This document shows positions 25,601 through 34,100 of a stretch of DNA of 64,000 nucleotides, piece after piece; position 1 is the first letter of the stretch, and every line of letters begins with the position of its first letter. The notes under the pieces are model-generated. The model saw only the letters and a list, made by a program, of their open reading frames with translations. It made no database searches and had not been told where the DNA came from. This stretch comes from Aphrocallistes beatrix. Lineage: Eukaryota > Porifera > Hexactinellida > Sceptrulophora > Aphrocallistidae. The stretch is from the NCBI GenBank assembly GCA_963281255.1, contig OY725492.1, positions 2,589,696 to 2,653,695 on the forward strand, in the 5' to 3' direction. The translations under genes and the position numbers were made by a program.

Positions 25601-27842
25601 AACGAGAGGCTACTGTACTTTATTATATGATTTAAATCATGATTTTTATTAATAAAAATCATTGAAAATTAAGAATTCTGACAACTTTTAATCTATGGCA
25701 ACGATAAATCCTTGTTAATTAATTTTTCACCTTACGATTAAATTAATTTAGTATATAGTTAGCCTTTATTAAAGAGCCATAATACATATTACAAACTGCC
25801 CCCAATTGTCCACATGTGATATATCAGAGCGTTCTAAATAGCATATTCGTACTCGCTGAACCTAGCCGAGAAGAACAAGGGGTCACTCGATATGGTTTCT
25901 CAAAAATTTGGAGATCGGAATTTTTCAACATTCCTGGCCATTGCTAGGGACAGGCAACCAAAAAAATTCTCCAAATATGGTCAATATGGGATACAGACAA
26001 TTCGTGACATTACAATTCGTGACATTCTTGTAGTCGTGTAAACAATCATTAGTTGAGATTAAAGGGTTTCATTCAACTTGTTTATTGATTAATTAATTAA
26101 TTAAAGATGAAAGACAATGACAACTAAAATAATTACTTCCCGAGAGAGAAATTCATTCTCACATTCTAATATTGAATTCATCAATTCTATGTTGAATAGT
26201 CACGAATAGCAATGTCACGAATTGTTAGTTACGAAATGAATGTCACGAATTGTATGTCACGAATTGTAATGTCACGAATTGTATGTCACGAATTGTAATG
26301 TCACGAATTGTAATGTCACGAATTGTCTGTATCCCGGTCAATATATATATCAAATTGCTGGAAATTTCGTGCTGGACACGAATTTAACAATCAAAATATG
26401 ATCTGTTGTGATTAAAAGAAGTTATTGATAGGGGACCATTCCAGCAATACTATCAGACGTGGTAATTTGGGGCCAGCTGTCATGGCTGACATAGGCATCG
26501 TTTCAGGTGGCCCAATATCCAAAAATGTTCATAGTATATCAAAGTACATGTGTACCAATTTTGGTGCTTTTATCACAAAATGCACAATTGTTATAAATTT
26601 CATGCTATGCCGCACCACTATGTACCGAATTGTCCGTACCGAAATGTCCGTAACTCGTGGAATCTAAGCAGATTTCTAGACAGAGTAATGTATCCAGCAC
26701 CTTTGTAAGACACTGCGAGTACTTTGTGCTGGACAATGCAATACTTCTGGTGTTGCTATCTGGCCCCCTCACTTCTTCTCTTCAAAAAACTCTTGAAAAC
26801 TCATCTTTTCCGTATCGCGCACGACACATCCACTTAAATTAATTTCAATGCATATACATACCTTACAAGCATACATACACATACATACGCATACATACAC
26901 ATACATACACATACATACACATACATACACATAAATACATAACACACACCTACTTTTATTGAATTGTACAGCGCACTTGAACATATTAATATGGAATCTG
27001 CGCTATATAAATGTATATTATTATTATTTTTGCGAGTGTCCCGCTTTTACATGAAATTTCCCCATTATGTCCCGCTTTTTTAATTATATGTATAGTACAT
27101 TTCTATTGCGTCCCGCCATGTCCCGCCAAATTCAACGCTGAGTCCCGCTTTTATCATGGCTCAGGTTGGCATGTATAAGATAGATACCTGAGGACAATTT
27201 CAATAAGAGAAATAATGAAAATGTGTAAGCAAGAATTCCGGCAATTTTTGTCCATGGCAACGACAAACAACTTTGGAATGTGACAACATTCCAGTCTCAA
27301 AAAAGTCCGAATCCATTCATGTGAGCCATCAAATTAATGGAAATTTGATGCAGATTGCGAATAGCGCTGTTGCGTGGTATTTTGAGATCCTAGTATTAAC
27401 TAACCATGGATTAATTAGTACCGTGGTATTTTGAGATATATTGTAGTATTCTGAGATTTTATTTCGCTTACTCAAATGGCCTTGTGGTTCAATCGGTTTC
27501 ATCGTAACTTGATAATCACCGCCACCAAATTGTGGCACATGACACAATTTGAGGGCACGCGACAAAAATTACTATGGTAGAACCCCATGTGGACTATGAA
27601 TGGAAAATGTACTTTTCCATGGTCCATATATTATCTGTACCTAGGTCCAGCAAGCCATCCACGAAATAAAGATGGAAATTCTAGAACAAAGAAATAGTGA
27701 GTCCTTGTCAGAGAGAAAACGAGGTTACCATTCTATGCAAGCAGACCCAGTCGCCCCAACTGAAGAACAGTTAGAAGCTCACCATCGTCTAAAGAAAATG
27801 AAGAATGATCCAATGAGTGAATTTATTGGCAAAGATTACTAA
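4611..27842 (+). CDS. SLU7: Pre-mRNA splicing factor SLU7 (six coding exons)
   Basis: SLU7 is a nuclear factor for the second catalytic step of splicing and 3' splice site choice. Coding exons read as 4611-4838, 9112-9372, 10090-10620, 10699-10949, 22982-23213 and 27651-27842; all introns are GT-AG and phases match, giving about 564 residues against about 586 in human. The start is the ATG before [24 protein letters not shown] zinc knuckle, [14 protein letters not shown], lies near residues 103-116. Family blocks [19 protein letters not shown]-like [60 protein letters not shown] and [17 protein letters not shown] appear in order. Introns are 4273, 717, 78, 12032 and 4437 bp, the three long ones filled with repeats. 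The exon 5 donor (GTTAGT) and exon 6 acceptor are the least certain joins. The gene looks intact. Confidence 0.95.
5230..5445. repeat. Poly-C tracts in SLU7 intron 1
   Basis: Runs of 16 and 11 C bases occur at about 5239-5254 and 5431-5441. They may be parts of a hAT-type element beginning with CAGGGACGGATTC near 5206, but no matching right end was found. Confidence 0.45.
6063..6848. mobile_element. Foldback element in SLU7 intron 1
   Basis: Two long inverted arms meet around an unpaired centre: CTATTTGTATGGGAAAGAA ... ATTTGGTGATTTTCAGAGG on the left and the inverse on the right. The outer segments resemble Tc1-type ends (CACTA.CCGGACAAAA). Confidence 0.7.
6846..7323. mobile_element. Pogo-type MITE, 478 bp, with iterated TGTCGGATTA motifs
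   Basis: Ends read CAGTGGAACCTCCGTAATCC and GGATTATGGAGGTTCCATTG. The interior repeats ATCCGACAAATTATTCGTC-like units in both orientations. It abuts the right arm of the preceding foldback. Confidence 0.8.
7543..8570. mobile_element. CATAGCC foldback family (E), copy E1, 1028 bp
   Basis: The long arms start CATAGCCTACTGTATATAAG and end with the inverse (CAGTAGGTATG). Arm blocks include GCATATATAAATATGGTGTC and TGCGCAATAGGTT. No clean target duplication is seen in this copy. It sits inside a TH fragment (about 7494-7542). Confidence 0.8.
8985..9072. mobile_element. Partial pogo-type MITE before SLU7 exon 2
   Basis: The right end (CTACCCTGACTG, then TA) and internal TTCGCTTAATATGAA match the complete element at 38558-38740. 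The left end is missing. It ends 40 bp before the exon 2 acceptor. Confidence 0.6.
9662..9963. mobile_element. MITE with ATACCGTATT ends and AAGCGCCGGG repeats (SLU7 intron 2)
   Basis: Inverted ends ATACCGTATT..GAATAAGC and GCTTATTC..AATACGGTAT bound about 300 bp. AAGCGCCGG-like motifs occur five times inside. Confidence 0.7.
10968..11379. mobile_element. GATC-rich element with 9-bp target duplication
   Basis: Ends TAGGGCATTAG and CTAATGCCCA are flanked by ATTGTTATA on both sides (10959-10967 and 11380-11388). The arms are packed with GGATCG-type words. The first base lies 18 bp after the SLU7 exon 4 donor. A right-end relic (GATCGACTAATGCC) lies near 59912-59955. Confidence 0.75.
11550..11603 (-). 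repeat. TH family terminal fragment
   Basis: Only the hairpin-rich end (CAAGCGCGCTTCGCTTGC ... GTGTCCGCC) is present, inverted. Confidence 0.65.
11616..11803. mobile_element. Pogo-type MITE, 188 bp
   Basis: Ends CAGTCGACTCCGCTTAATAG and ..ATTATGCGGAGTCGACTG are flanked by TA. The motif TTAATCGGG is repeated inside. Confidence 0.85.
11929..12028. mobile_element. Short pogo-type MITE, 100 bp
   Basis: Ends CAGTGGATGCCGGTTATAAG and ..ATCCGGCAGCTACTG are flanked by TA. Confidence 0.75.
12100..12730 (-). pseudogene. Tc1/mariner transposase relic, C-terminal part
   Basis: Read on the minus strand, the fragment gives [49 protein letters not shown] and [11 protein letters not shown], the DDE-region blocks of a mariner-like transposase. 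Stops and frame changes break it. The N-terminal part of the same relic lies at 16518-16790; element G3 separates them. A TIR-like GGGTGACCAATAAGTTCTG near 11891 may be its end. Confidence 0.8.
13565..15045. mobile_element. E-like foldback enclosing copy E2
   Basis: Inverted arms (ATTATATCAGAGTATGCAAT.., GAGCTAGAACAGCAGCATTT..) lie on each side of E2. Boundaries are approximate and no target duplication was found. Confidence 0.6.
13741..14626. mobile_element. CATAGCC foldback family, copy E2, target duplication GAAGGCC
   Basis: It starts CATAGCCTACTC and ends GAGAGTATG, with perfect 7-bp duplications at 13734-13740 and 14627-14633. The arms correspond to E1 but have diverged. Confidence 0.85.
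15368..15667 (-). pseudogene. FLYWCH-type fragment, probably from a MULE transposon
   Basis: The minus-strand reading [18 protein letters not shown]...[10 protein letters not shown]...TQHH follows the FLYWCH zinc-finger pattern. No intact transposase follows. It lies within the G3 composite. Assignment rests on pattern only. Confidence 0.5.
16518..16790 (-). pseudogene. Tc1/mariner transposase relic, N-terminal part
   Basis: The minus strand reads [14 protein letters not shown], a typical GRP(S/V) linker, then a degraded helix-turn-helix and [15 protein letters not shown]. It continues the relic at 12100-12730 across element G3. Confidence 0.7.
17887..18785 (+). pseudogene. hAT transposase relic, N-terminal and central part
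   Basis: An ATG opens [16 protein letters not shown], then frameshifts. Further blocks are [19 protein letters not shown], a TTF-type region ([18 protein letters not shown]) and [20 protein letters not shown], the catalytic-Asp region of hAT proteins. The C-terminal part lies at 21955-22434, with a Ty3/gypsy relic between. Confidence 0.75.
18785..20960 (-). pseudogene. Ty3/gypsy retrotransposon relic
   Basis: In minus-strand order: aspartic protease ([16 protein letters not shown]), reverse transcriptase start ([40 protein letters not shown]), a large deletion, integrase zinc-binding HHCC domain ([26 protein letters not shown]), integrase C-terminal part ([20 protein letters not shown]) and a terminal [22 protein letters not shown] block. 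Frameshifts and the missing RT/RNase H core make it dead. No LTRs were found. Confidence 0.88.
20961..21954. other. Non-coding, between the two halves of the hAT relic
   Basis: No supported gene. This may be residual retrotransposon or hAT interior too worn to read. Confidence 0.35.
21955..22434 (+). pseudogene. hAT transposase relic, C-terminal dimerisation region
   Basis: Readings [19 protein letters not shown] and then [20 protein letters not shown], a classic hAT C-terminal block. It continues the relic at 17887-18785. Confidence 0.85.
22435..22981. other. SLU7 intron 4 end, nothing coding
   Basis: A single half of a CTAATCCGAAC-type MITE may lie near 22600-22665. A worn TH tail (CGCGCGCTTGTATAT) lies near 22875. 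Confidence 0.35.
23322..24277. mobile_element. CATAGCC foldback family, copy E3, target duplication GTTTGAG
   Basis: It starts CGTAGCCTACTGTATATAAG and ends with ..CAGTAGGCTATG-type sequence, flanked by GTTTGAG at 23315-23321 and 24278-24284. Arms of over 400 bp pair closely. Confidence 0.88.
24285..24708. other. AT-rich intron sequence
   Basis: Nothing recognised in this part of SLU7 intron 5. Confidence 0.35.
24709..25616. mobile_element. Long-armed foldback MITE, about 900 bp
   Basis: Inverted ends TCTCGTTAATACGAAC and GTTCGTATTAACGAGA enclose arms with TCATTTCATTAGTACTGAGC and GGGGATCAGCTTTCGATTTG. The right end reads CTACTG before TA, as in pogo-type elements. A scrap of the same family lies near 34175 in the DYRK2 intron. 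Confidence 0.75.
25815..26420. repeat. Dispersed repeat hosting a MULE-type MITE
   Basis: The blocks GCATATTCGTACTCGCTGAA and CTCCAAATATGGTCAATATA are shared with 59060-59275, which lacks the insertion at 25988-26335. Confidence 0.75.
25988..26335. mobile_element. MULE-type MITE, 348 bp, target duplication GGTCAATAT
   Basis: Ends GGGATACAGACAATTCGTGA and ..ACGAATTGTCTGTATCCC are flanked by a perfect 9-bp duplication (25979-25987, 26336-26344). The right end carries about eight copies of TGTCACGAATTGTA. End and subterminal motifs match the MULE at 45090. Confidence 0.88.
26740..27037 (+). mobile_element. 3' end of a CR1/L2-type non-LTR retrotransposon
   Basis: The frame [19 protein letters not shown] followed by a stop at 26835-26837 is the usual last stretch of the reverse-transcriptase ORF in this group. 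The 3' tail has GCGCTATATAAATG and ends in TTATTATTATT. The copy is 5'-truncated. Confidence 0.65.
26851..26945. repeat. (ACATACAC)n microsatellite
   Basis: A tract of ATACATACAC units inside the retrotransposon 3' UTR. Confidence 0.85.
27369..27632. mobile_element. GTT/AAC foldback family, left half, copy G4
   Basis: It starts GTTGCGTGGTATTTTGAGAT directly after AGCGCT and matches the left arm of the copy at 52677. It ends within about 20 bp of the SLU7 exon 6 acceptor; the right arm is missing. Confidence 0.75.
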
Positions 27843-27927
27843 TGTATTTTTTTCATCAAAATTATATTCAATTTGTTGTATGTACTATATACTAATTCCT
27901 ATTAGTTTTAAAAATTCCATGCCATAC

Positions 27928-28018
27928 CAGGGTGTTCAATTATAAACTTAAACGTGTGTCAGTATTTCATATGTACGAGTTAACGAAGTTTTGTATCCTG
28001 CCAGAAGGTAACACCCTG
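27928..28018. mobile_element. Possible 91-bp mariner-type MITE in the SLU7-GALNT spacer
   Basis: Short inverted ends CAGGGTGTT and AACACCCTG. The spacer is only 379 bp, so this would fall in the GALNT promoter region. Confidence 0.45.
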
Positions 28019-28221
28019 TGTTACTGTCCGGTCGAAACTGAATAACTCTTTGACAGCACTGCTATGCATGGGCATGGACCGGAGATCCGAAGCATTTTTG
28101 TTCAATATTGATTGGGAAATATGGGTATAGCCGATGGACTACTGTGCTTTGGCCCCGCCTGATCCATCAACATGTTTATTTCAGCACTATTATAAGGTTA
28201 TCTCGCGAATCAACACAAATA

Positions 28222-30045
28222 ATGAGGGAGGAGGGTACCTTCTCAGTAACACAGACATTGCGTGGAGTTAGTTACTTATGCAGAGGTCGAAAGAAGCGTT
28301 TGTGGTTGTTGGTAGTTGCTACACTTCTCCTCTTCCTGTGGGCTCTGATGATTTCCCTCCTTTACACAGGGTTCCTCTGGGTTCGCTCCAGCGTCAAACT
28401 GATGTCCTTCTCAGAGCAGGAGTTGATCAGACAGGCAATCCCCGAGCCTTTCCGACCCCTCCTCCCTCTCGACTTCCTCTCTTCTCAGATACAGCCTAAA
28501 ACTAAAGAGGAGGAGTTAGAATACAAACAAGGTTTGGACAGATATGGCTTTAACAAGTTTAAGAGCGACCGTTTACCTTGGCAACGCCCCCTTCAAGATT
28601 TCCGGGACTCTCAGTGTCTCTCAATCCTTCCCTCCCCTCATCATAGTCTTGGCACCGCCTCCGTTGTTATTATTTTTGTGAATGAAGCCTTCTCAGTTCT
28701 AATGCGCACACTTACCAGTATCGTCCACACCTCTCCTAAGCATCTCCTCAAGGAGATCATCCTAGTAGACGACGCCAGTGACGACCCTACAGGAGAACTC
28801 GTCAACCTCACTTCTACCTTACAGTCGTCCTTTCCCTCCGTAATACTGCTACGCCACACCTCTCGCAAGGGGTTGATGCAGGCTAGATTAACAGGCGCCA
28901 GAAATGCGAGTGGAGAAGTGCTAGTGTTCTTGGATTCCCACATTGAGTGTATGGAGGGTTGGATAGAGCCACTTTTAATGAGGATAGCAGCTCGTCCTTC
29001 TACCGTGGTCTGTCCGGTAATTGACATCATCTCTTGGAAGGAATTGGAGTTAGTGGGGACCAAAGGTACCCTGGAGCTACAAGGCAGCTTCTCCTGGAGT
29101 ATGGAATTCAGGTCGGTTGCTTAACACTACTGAACTTAAATTGAAAATTTCTAACTTGCTTGTTGTTTAATTAGATGGAGAGGAATCACTAAGGCTTCAA
29201 AAGCATTACGCAACTCTCCGACAGATCCGATCCGTAGTGAGGCGATGGCGGGAGGTCTTTTTGCGATCGGAAGAAAATTCTTCTTCGACATAGGTGGGTA
29301 TGATGAAGGAATGGATATTTGGGGAGCCGAAAATTTGGAGATGTCGTTCCGTGTGTGGATGTGTGGCGGAGAGCTTGAGATCCTGCCTTGTTCTCGTGTG
29401 GCGCATATTTTTAGAGAGAGACACGCCTCCTACTCCTTCCCTCTAGGTTCCTCCGAGACTATCACCAAGAATACACTGAGGACCGTGCACGTGTGGATGG
29501 ACCAATACAAGCAAGAGTATTTCAAACGGAGACCTTATAACCGCAATGTGGATTTCGGGGACATCTCAGAACGATTGGCGTTAAGGAAAAAACTCAAATG
29601 CAAATCATTCGACTGGTATCTTACCAACATAGCTTCTGAGATAGTAGTATCAGGTAAGAATGTGTTAGGAGAAGGGCCTATCAAGAACCCACATACTTCC
29701 AAGTGCATAGACACTGAAGGCAGGAGCAATGGCGAGGTGAAGTTGTACATGTGTGACGTAAACTCCCCTAACCAGTACATCCTCTGGACTGGCAGGAAGG
29801 AGATGATGTGGGACGATGACATATGTCTGGACGTATCAGACTATAGCCCCGGGACTTCAGTGATGTTGTACAGGTGTCATGGGATGGAAGGCAATCAGCT
29901 GTTTTCGTATGACTTGAAATCTCGCGCGATTAGGCATGACTTGTCTCACAATTGTTTAACAGTGGGGGAGAAAACCTTGATAATCGACAAATGCGACTCT
30001 TCTTCTCTTTATCAGCAATGGGAGTTCGAGAAGACGTATTTCTAG
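28222..30045 (+). CDS. GALNT: Polypeptide N-acetylgalactosaminyltransferase (GALNT family)
   Basis: This enzyme transfers GalNAc from UDP-GalNAc to Ser/Thr and starts mucin-type O-glycosylation in the Golgi. There are two exons, 28222-29111 and 29175-30045, joined by a 63-bp GT-AG intron that splits an Arg codon; the product is about 586 residues, the usual size. The first in-frame ATG is 28222; the open frame upstream begins only with a TTG. A short basic cytosolic tail (RGRKKR) precedes a membrane anchor at about residues 27-50, as expected for a type II protein. The GT-A domain has VVIIFVNEAFSVLMRTL, the metal-binding DSH near residue 238 (FLDSHIE), and the Gal/GalNAc-T block GMDIWGAENLEMSFR at about 342-356. 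A C-terminal ricin-like lectin domain runs from about 455 to the end and closes with a QQW motif. The paralogue cannot be assigned by eye. Confidence 0.95.
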
Positions 30046-30167
30046 CCAGGTTGGAAGGTTAGAAGTCATAAGTGGAGATGTCTGAGAATGCATTGCATCA
30101 CTATGTCCTTGTACTTACTGAGTCAAGGTCGAATTGAGAGTTGTATAGATTCTTTCAAATATTCTGT

Positions 30168-30307
30168 TTCAGTTATGTGCGAGGACATTTATGGTGATTG
30201 CTTATAATGAGTTTCTTTGTTACGATTGAGATGAGCTTACTTTGTAGGTAGGTATGCTGTTCAATTCCACTTGTATTTAAATACTGGTTTTGATTTACTG
30301 TCAATTT
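30168..30307 (+). repeat. GALNT 3' flank segment duplicated in the DYRK2 intron
   Basis: This 140-bp stretch (TTCAGTTATGTGCGAGGACA ... ACTGTCAATTT) recurs at 33650-33789 with one mismatch seen, in the same orientation. Confidence 0.9.
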
Positions 30308-30335
30308 TTTCCGGGTTTTATGATCTGTTTAATTA

Positions 30336-30341
30336 AATAAA
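30336..30341 (+). terminator. Candidate poly(A) signal of the GALNT gene
   Basis: A canonical AATAAA lies about 290 bp after the GALNT stop codon. A hAT-type MITE inserted 10 bp downstream, so the original cleavage region may have been displaced. Confidence 0.45.
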
Positions 30342-30351
30342 TATAATACGT

Positions 30352-30494
30352 CAGAGGCGTAGCCAGGGTGGGGCATGGGGGCCTAGGCCGCAACCTCAAA
30401 GGCTATGCCCACTAAAATTTCACAAATTAGCATTGGGTGCCGCAACCCTCTCACCGAATGCCGCACCCTAAAAATTGGGCTGGCTACGCCTCTG
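30352..30494. mobile_element. hAT-type MITE, 143 bp, target duplication TAATACGT
   Basis: Ends CAGAGGCGTAGCCAGG and GGCTACGCCTCTG are flanked by a perfect 8-bp duplication (30344-30351, 30495-30502). Confidence 0.92.
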
Positions 30495-31159
30495 TAATAC
30501 GTGTATACTTAAATAGAATATATACGTACTAATAGCATATTTCCACATCTAATTTTTTAATTTGAAATTGGAAGTCAGATCATTAGTGCAGCACGCTCAT
30601 TTGAATACACAGTTCGATGGCTAGGATTTTTTTTGTTTTTTTGAAATTGAATTGTAGCTTAAAATCATATTCATATTAGAAATAGTTATAACAAGAAATA
30701 TACAAGTAGTGCCTAATTATATCTTCAGCATACACGTGTGGTGCACGAATGTCATATCTTCCAAAGGGTATGATGAAAGGAAAATTTTTGGTTTACAATA
30801 GATGCAAGTAATTAAATTTCACAAATATGCTAGAAACTAGCTTTCAACGGTTTACCGCGAGTATCGAAAGAGTGCAGATTCCGAAAATCATATTTTAGAA
30901 GCTGTGTCTTTTTGTTTACAATGTAAGGTGAAAATTACAAAACATGTTCTAAAATCTAGAGGGGATTCAAAATATTGAATTTGAGTTTGAATTAGCGGTT
31001 TTTTCTGATTTGTGAACATTTGAATAAGGGATGTTGCGACTAAAGCAAGCGAACCTAGGAATACTAAGATATAATAATATACTGATTAGTTATTTATAAT
31101 GTTATGTACGTGTGCATAATGATATGATATGATTTGACTTACCCCATAGCTCCCATCCA
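30495..31159. other. GALNT-DYRK2 spacer
   Basis: Non-coding and AT-rich. It must hold the DYRK2 promoter or an upstream non-coding exon; no core motif was identified. Confidence 0.4.
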
Positions 31160-34100
31160 ATGCACGGTGCCCGCAGGAAGTATGGTAGCGTAGGAAAGAG
31201 CCAGTCTTTTAGCAGCAACCAGTCTAACGAGCCTGCCAGCCGCACTTCCGGATTAGGAGTGATCGGCCTCCCACCTATCAAATCTAACGGCACCATTCCA
31301 CCAGTCCTGTCTAGCAACACCATTCCACATAATGCCCCACTCCTCCCGCAGATCTCCCCAGTCGGGAGTGCGCAGCAGAACTCGATGCAGGTGGAGCAGC
31401 TGTTCGAGCCGATCCCTTCTAAACCCTCTCTCACCACCACTCACCAGGTCCCAGGCGTGGCAAAGCCCCAATCCAAGGAGACTAGAGGCAGGCCCTCCTC
31501 AGAAGTCTCCAACGGTTCTGGCAGTACTGGACAGAGACCGTCTACGTCTCGCGCTAAAGACCGCGGACTCACTTCGGATCAGGCGTTGAGGCTGTACGGG
31601 GGCAAGCTCACGGAGTACGAGCAGCAGGAGGTCCTCAACTACCCACAGATCTACTTCGTGGGGCAGAACTCCAAGAAGAGGCAGGGGGTAATCGGCGGGG
31701 CTCAGAACGGAGGCTACGACGACGAGCACGGGTCTTACGTGGAGGTAGCACACGACCACGTAAGCTACAGGTTCGAAGTGCTGAAGTTGCTGGGGAGGGG
31801 CAGCTTCGGACAGGTCCTCAAGGTGTACGACCACAAAACTCAGACGCACCTCGCTCTCAAGATGGTCCGCAACGAGAAGCGCTTTCACAGACAAGCGCAA
31901 GAGGAGATCCGTATTCTGGACCACCTTCGTAAGCATGACAAGGATTTCAGCCACAACCTAGTGCACATGCTGGACTCGTTCCAGTTCCGTAATCACGTGT
32001 GCATGACATTCGAACTGCTCTCCATGAACCTGTACGAGCTCATCAAGAAGAATAAGTTCCAAGGTTTCAGTCTAGGACTGGTGAGGAAGTTCTCTCACTC
32101 TATCCTGCAGTGTCTGGATCTCTTATTCAGACACCGCATTATCCACTGCGATATGAAGCCTGAGAACGTGTTGCTCAAGCAGCCAGGAAGGAGTGGAATC
32201 AAGGTAAGTACTGCTTCCTATCCGAGATTGTATATGTTATGCCGATCTGACGAAATGTTGATTTACGTATATATCAGGAGAAAAGTCTTTTGATTTTAAT
32301 GAAAAATATTTGGAAAGAGGCCATGACTCTTCTGACCAGAATTTGGAGATAATGACTTGGACAGTTGTAAATGGAGATTTGTGCCTATCCATACTATTTT
32401 GGATAAATGCTAAACCATGATGATTATTGAGCATTTACTTGTAAATATATATATGTAGTTAAAAGTAAAGAATGAAATACACATATATAGTATACAAGAC
32501 CGCTTCGCGCACTTGCGTAGTGCAGCTTGCGAACGCTTTGTGTTCCCGGAGTCGCCCTGCGGGCACCTGGAAATCTTTTCGAGATTCGTTTACTTTATGT
32601 ATCTATTGTAAACAAAAGTAAACGAATTATCTCTTATAAAGTTTAGAAAATACGATATTTGAATCTACACTACTAAAAACCCCATGTCAACAGTTGAAAG
32701 CTAGTTTCTCGCCTGTTTGGGGATTTGTTTACCTTATTAATAGTATTAGATCATATGTTTCGTTGTATTGTAAAAATATTTTTTATTTCAATAAAAAATT
32801 TCTGGTCCAGGGATTTACTTGCTACTTTTTTTTAACTTGCTACTCACTACCTTTTTATTTTTTTGGAGAAAAATAAAAGGTAGTAAGTAAATATTCTGGA
32901 TGGCGAGCAAAAAAAAACAAGTAAATTTCCCGGACACCTGATGAAATGGACATGGTTAAATTAAGAAAATTATGTTTCTGAAATACTCAAATATTCCTGC
33001 AAATCCCTCGATGCGCCCTCGTTTCTGTCATATATTGTACAATCAATAATTTCTTCTCCTCACGTCAACTAAATGTCGGTCAAAAAATAAGTAGCAAGTA
33101 AAAAAAAAAGTAGTGAGTGAGTAAAACTAAATCTAAAATGGAGGAAAAAATAAAGTAGCAAGTAAACGGTTGGCAAAAAAAAATACGTACAACTTTTTTT
33201 TTGCCAGTTCTGGAATCCCTGTTCTGGTCCCAGGTACGTTTTATGGCTATCCTTTAAAAATACTCGTTCTTATCGAAGATTTTACGCTATACAAATCAAG
33301 AGTTATGAATAAATTTACAGAATTAAGAAGTAATAAAGTAATATATTTAATCCGGAAAATAGCAATCTTGAAACTTGGCACTTTTGAAACCCAAAGTCAT
33401 TGGTATGTACAATTACTTAAATTTTATAAGAAATTTCTTCTATGTAAGAGTCAAGCTCATTTCAATGCTCGAATGGTGCTAGATTTCATTTATGCAGACT
33501 AATTTGAAATAAAACCAAGAGATCTTATTCAAATTACGAAAGTAAAATTGATTGTTGCAGAACTTTTAAGGCACCCTGTATATACGTTTAATGAGGGTGC
33601 TCAAAGATCAACAAAATGTTTAGATGTACCATAACTTATTATATTTGTGTTCAGTTATGTGCGAGGACATTTATGGTGATTGCTTATAATGAGTTTCTTT
33701 GTTACGATTGAGATGAGCTTACTTTGTAGGTAGGTATGCTGTTCAATTCCACTTGTATTTAAATGCTGGTTTTGATTTACTGTCAATTTACGTTTAATGA
33801 GGGTGTTCAAAGATCAACAAAATGTTTAGATGTACCATAACTCATTATATTTGTGTTTAATGTGTAAAACTTGTGTTTAATGTGTAAAACTGTATGAGTA
33901 ACTATATATACACTATCCTGCATACTAATGTTCATATTCGTGCGAATCTAGTCTTCATAAGTCGAAATTTGATCATTGACTAAAAAGAAACCTGATTTAA
34001 AATCCACCTGACATTTCTAAAAAAAGATAAAATTAAGGGTATGAAATCTAATTGGAGTGTGTATATCAATGATCCGATATCCAGGATACCCTGAGTTATA

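Noticed and set aside
26205..26335. Satellite or CRISPR-like repeat
   Set aside because: It is bounded by the MITE terminus and a 9-bp duplication, so it is a subterminal motif array.
28108..28221. Upstream extension of the GALNT frame
   Set aside because: It starts with TTG, not ATG; the first in-frame ATG is 28222 and gives the expected short tail plus membrane anchor.
32204..32293. Read-through of DYRK2 exon 1 past the donor
   Set aside because: GTAAGT follows AAG exactly where the family continues with VIDFGSS, which is found at 34259.
33170..33502. 110-residue ORF in the DYRK2 intron
   Set aside because: Low-complexity start, no domain, AT-rich intron sequence.
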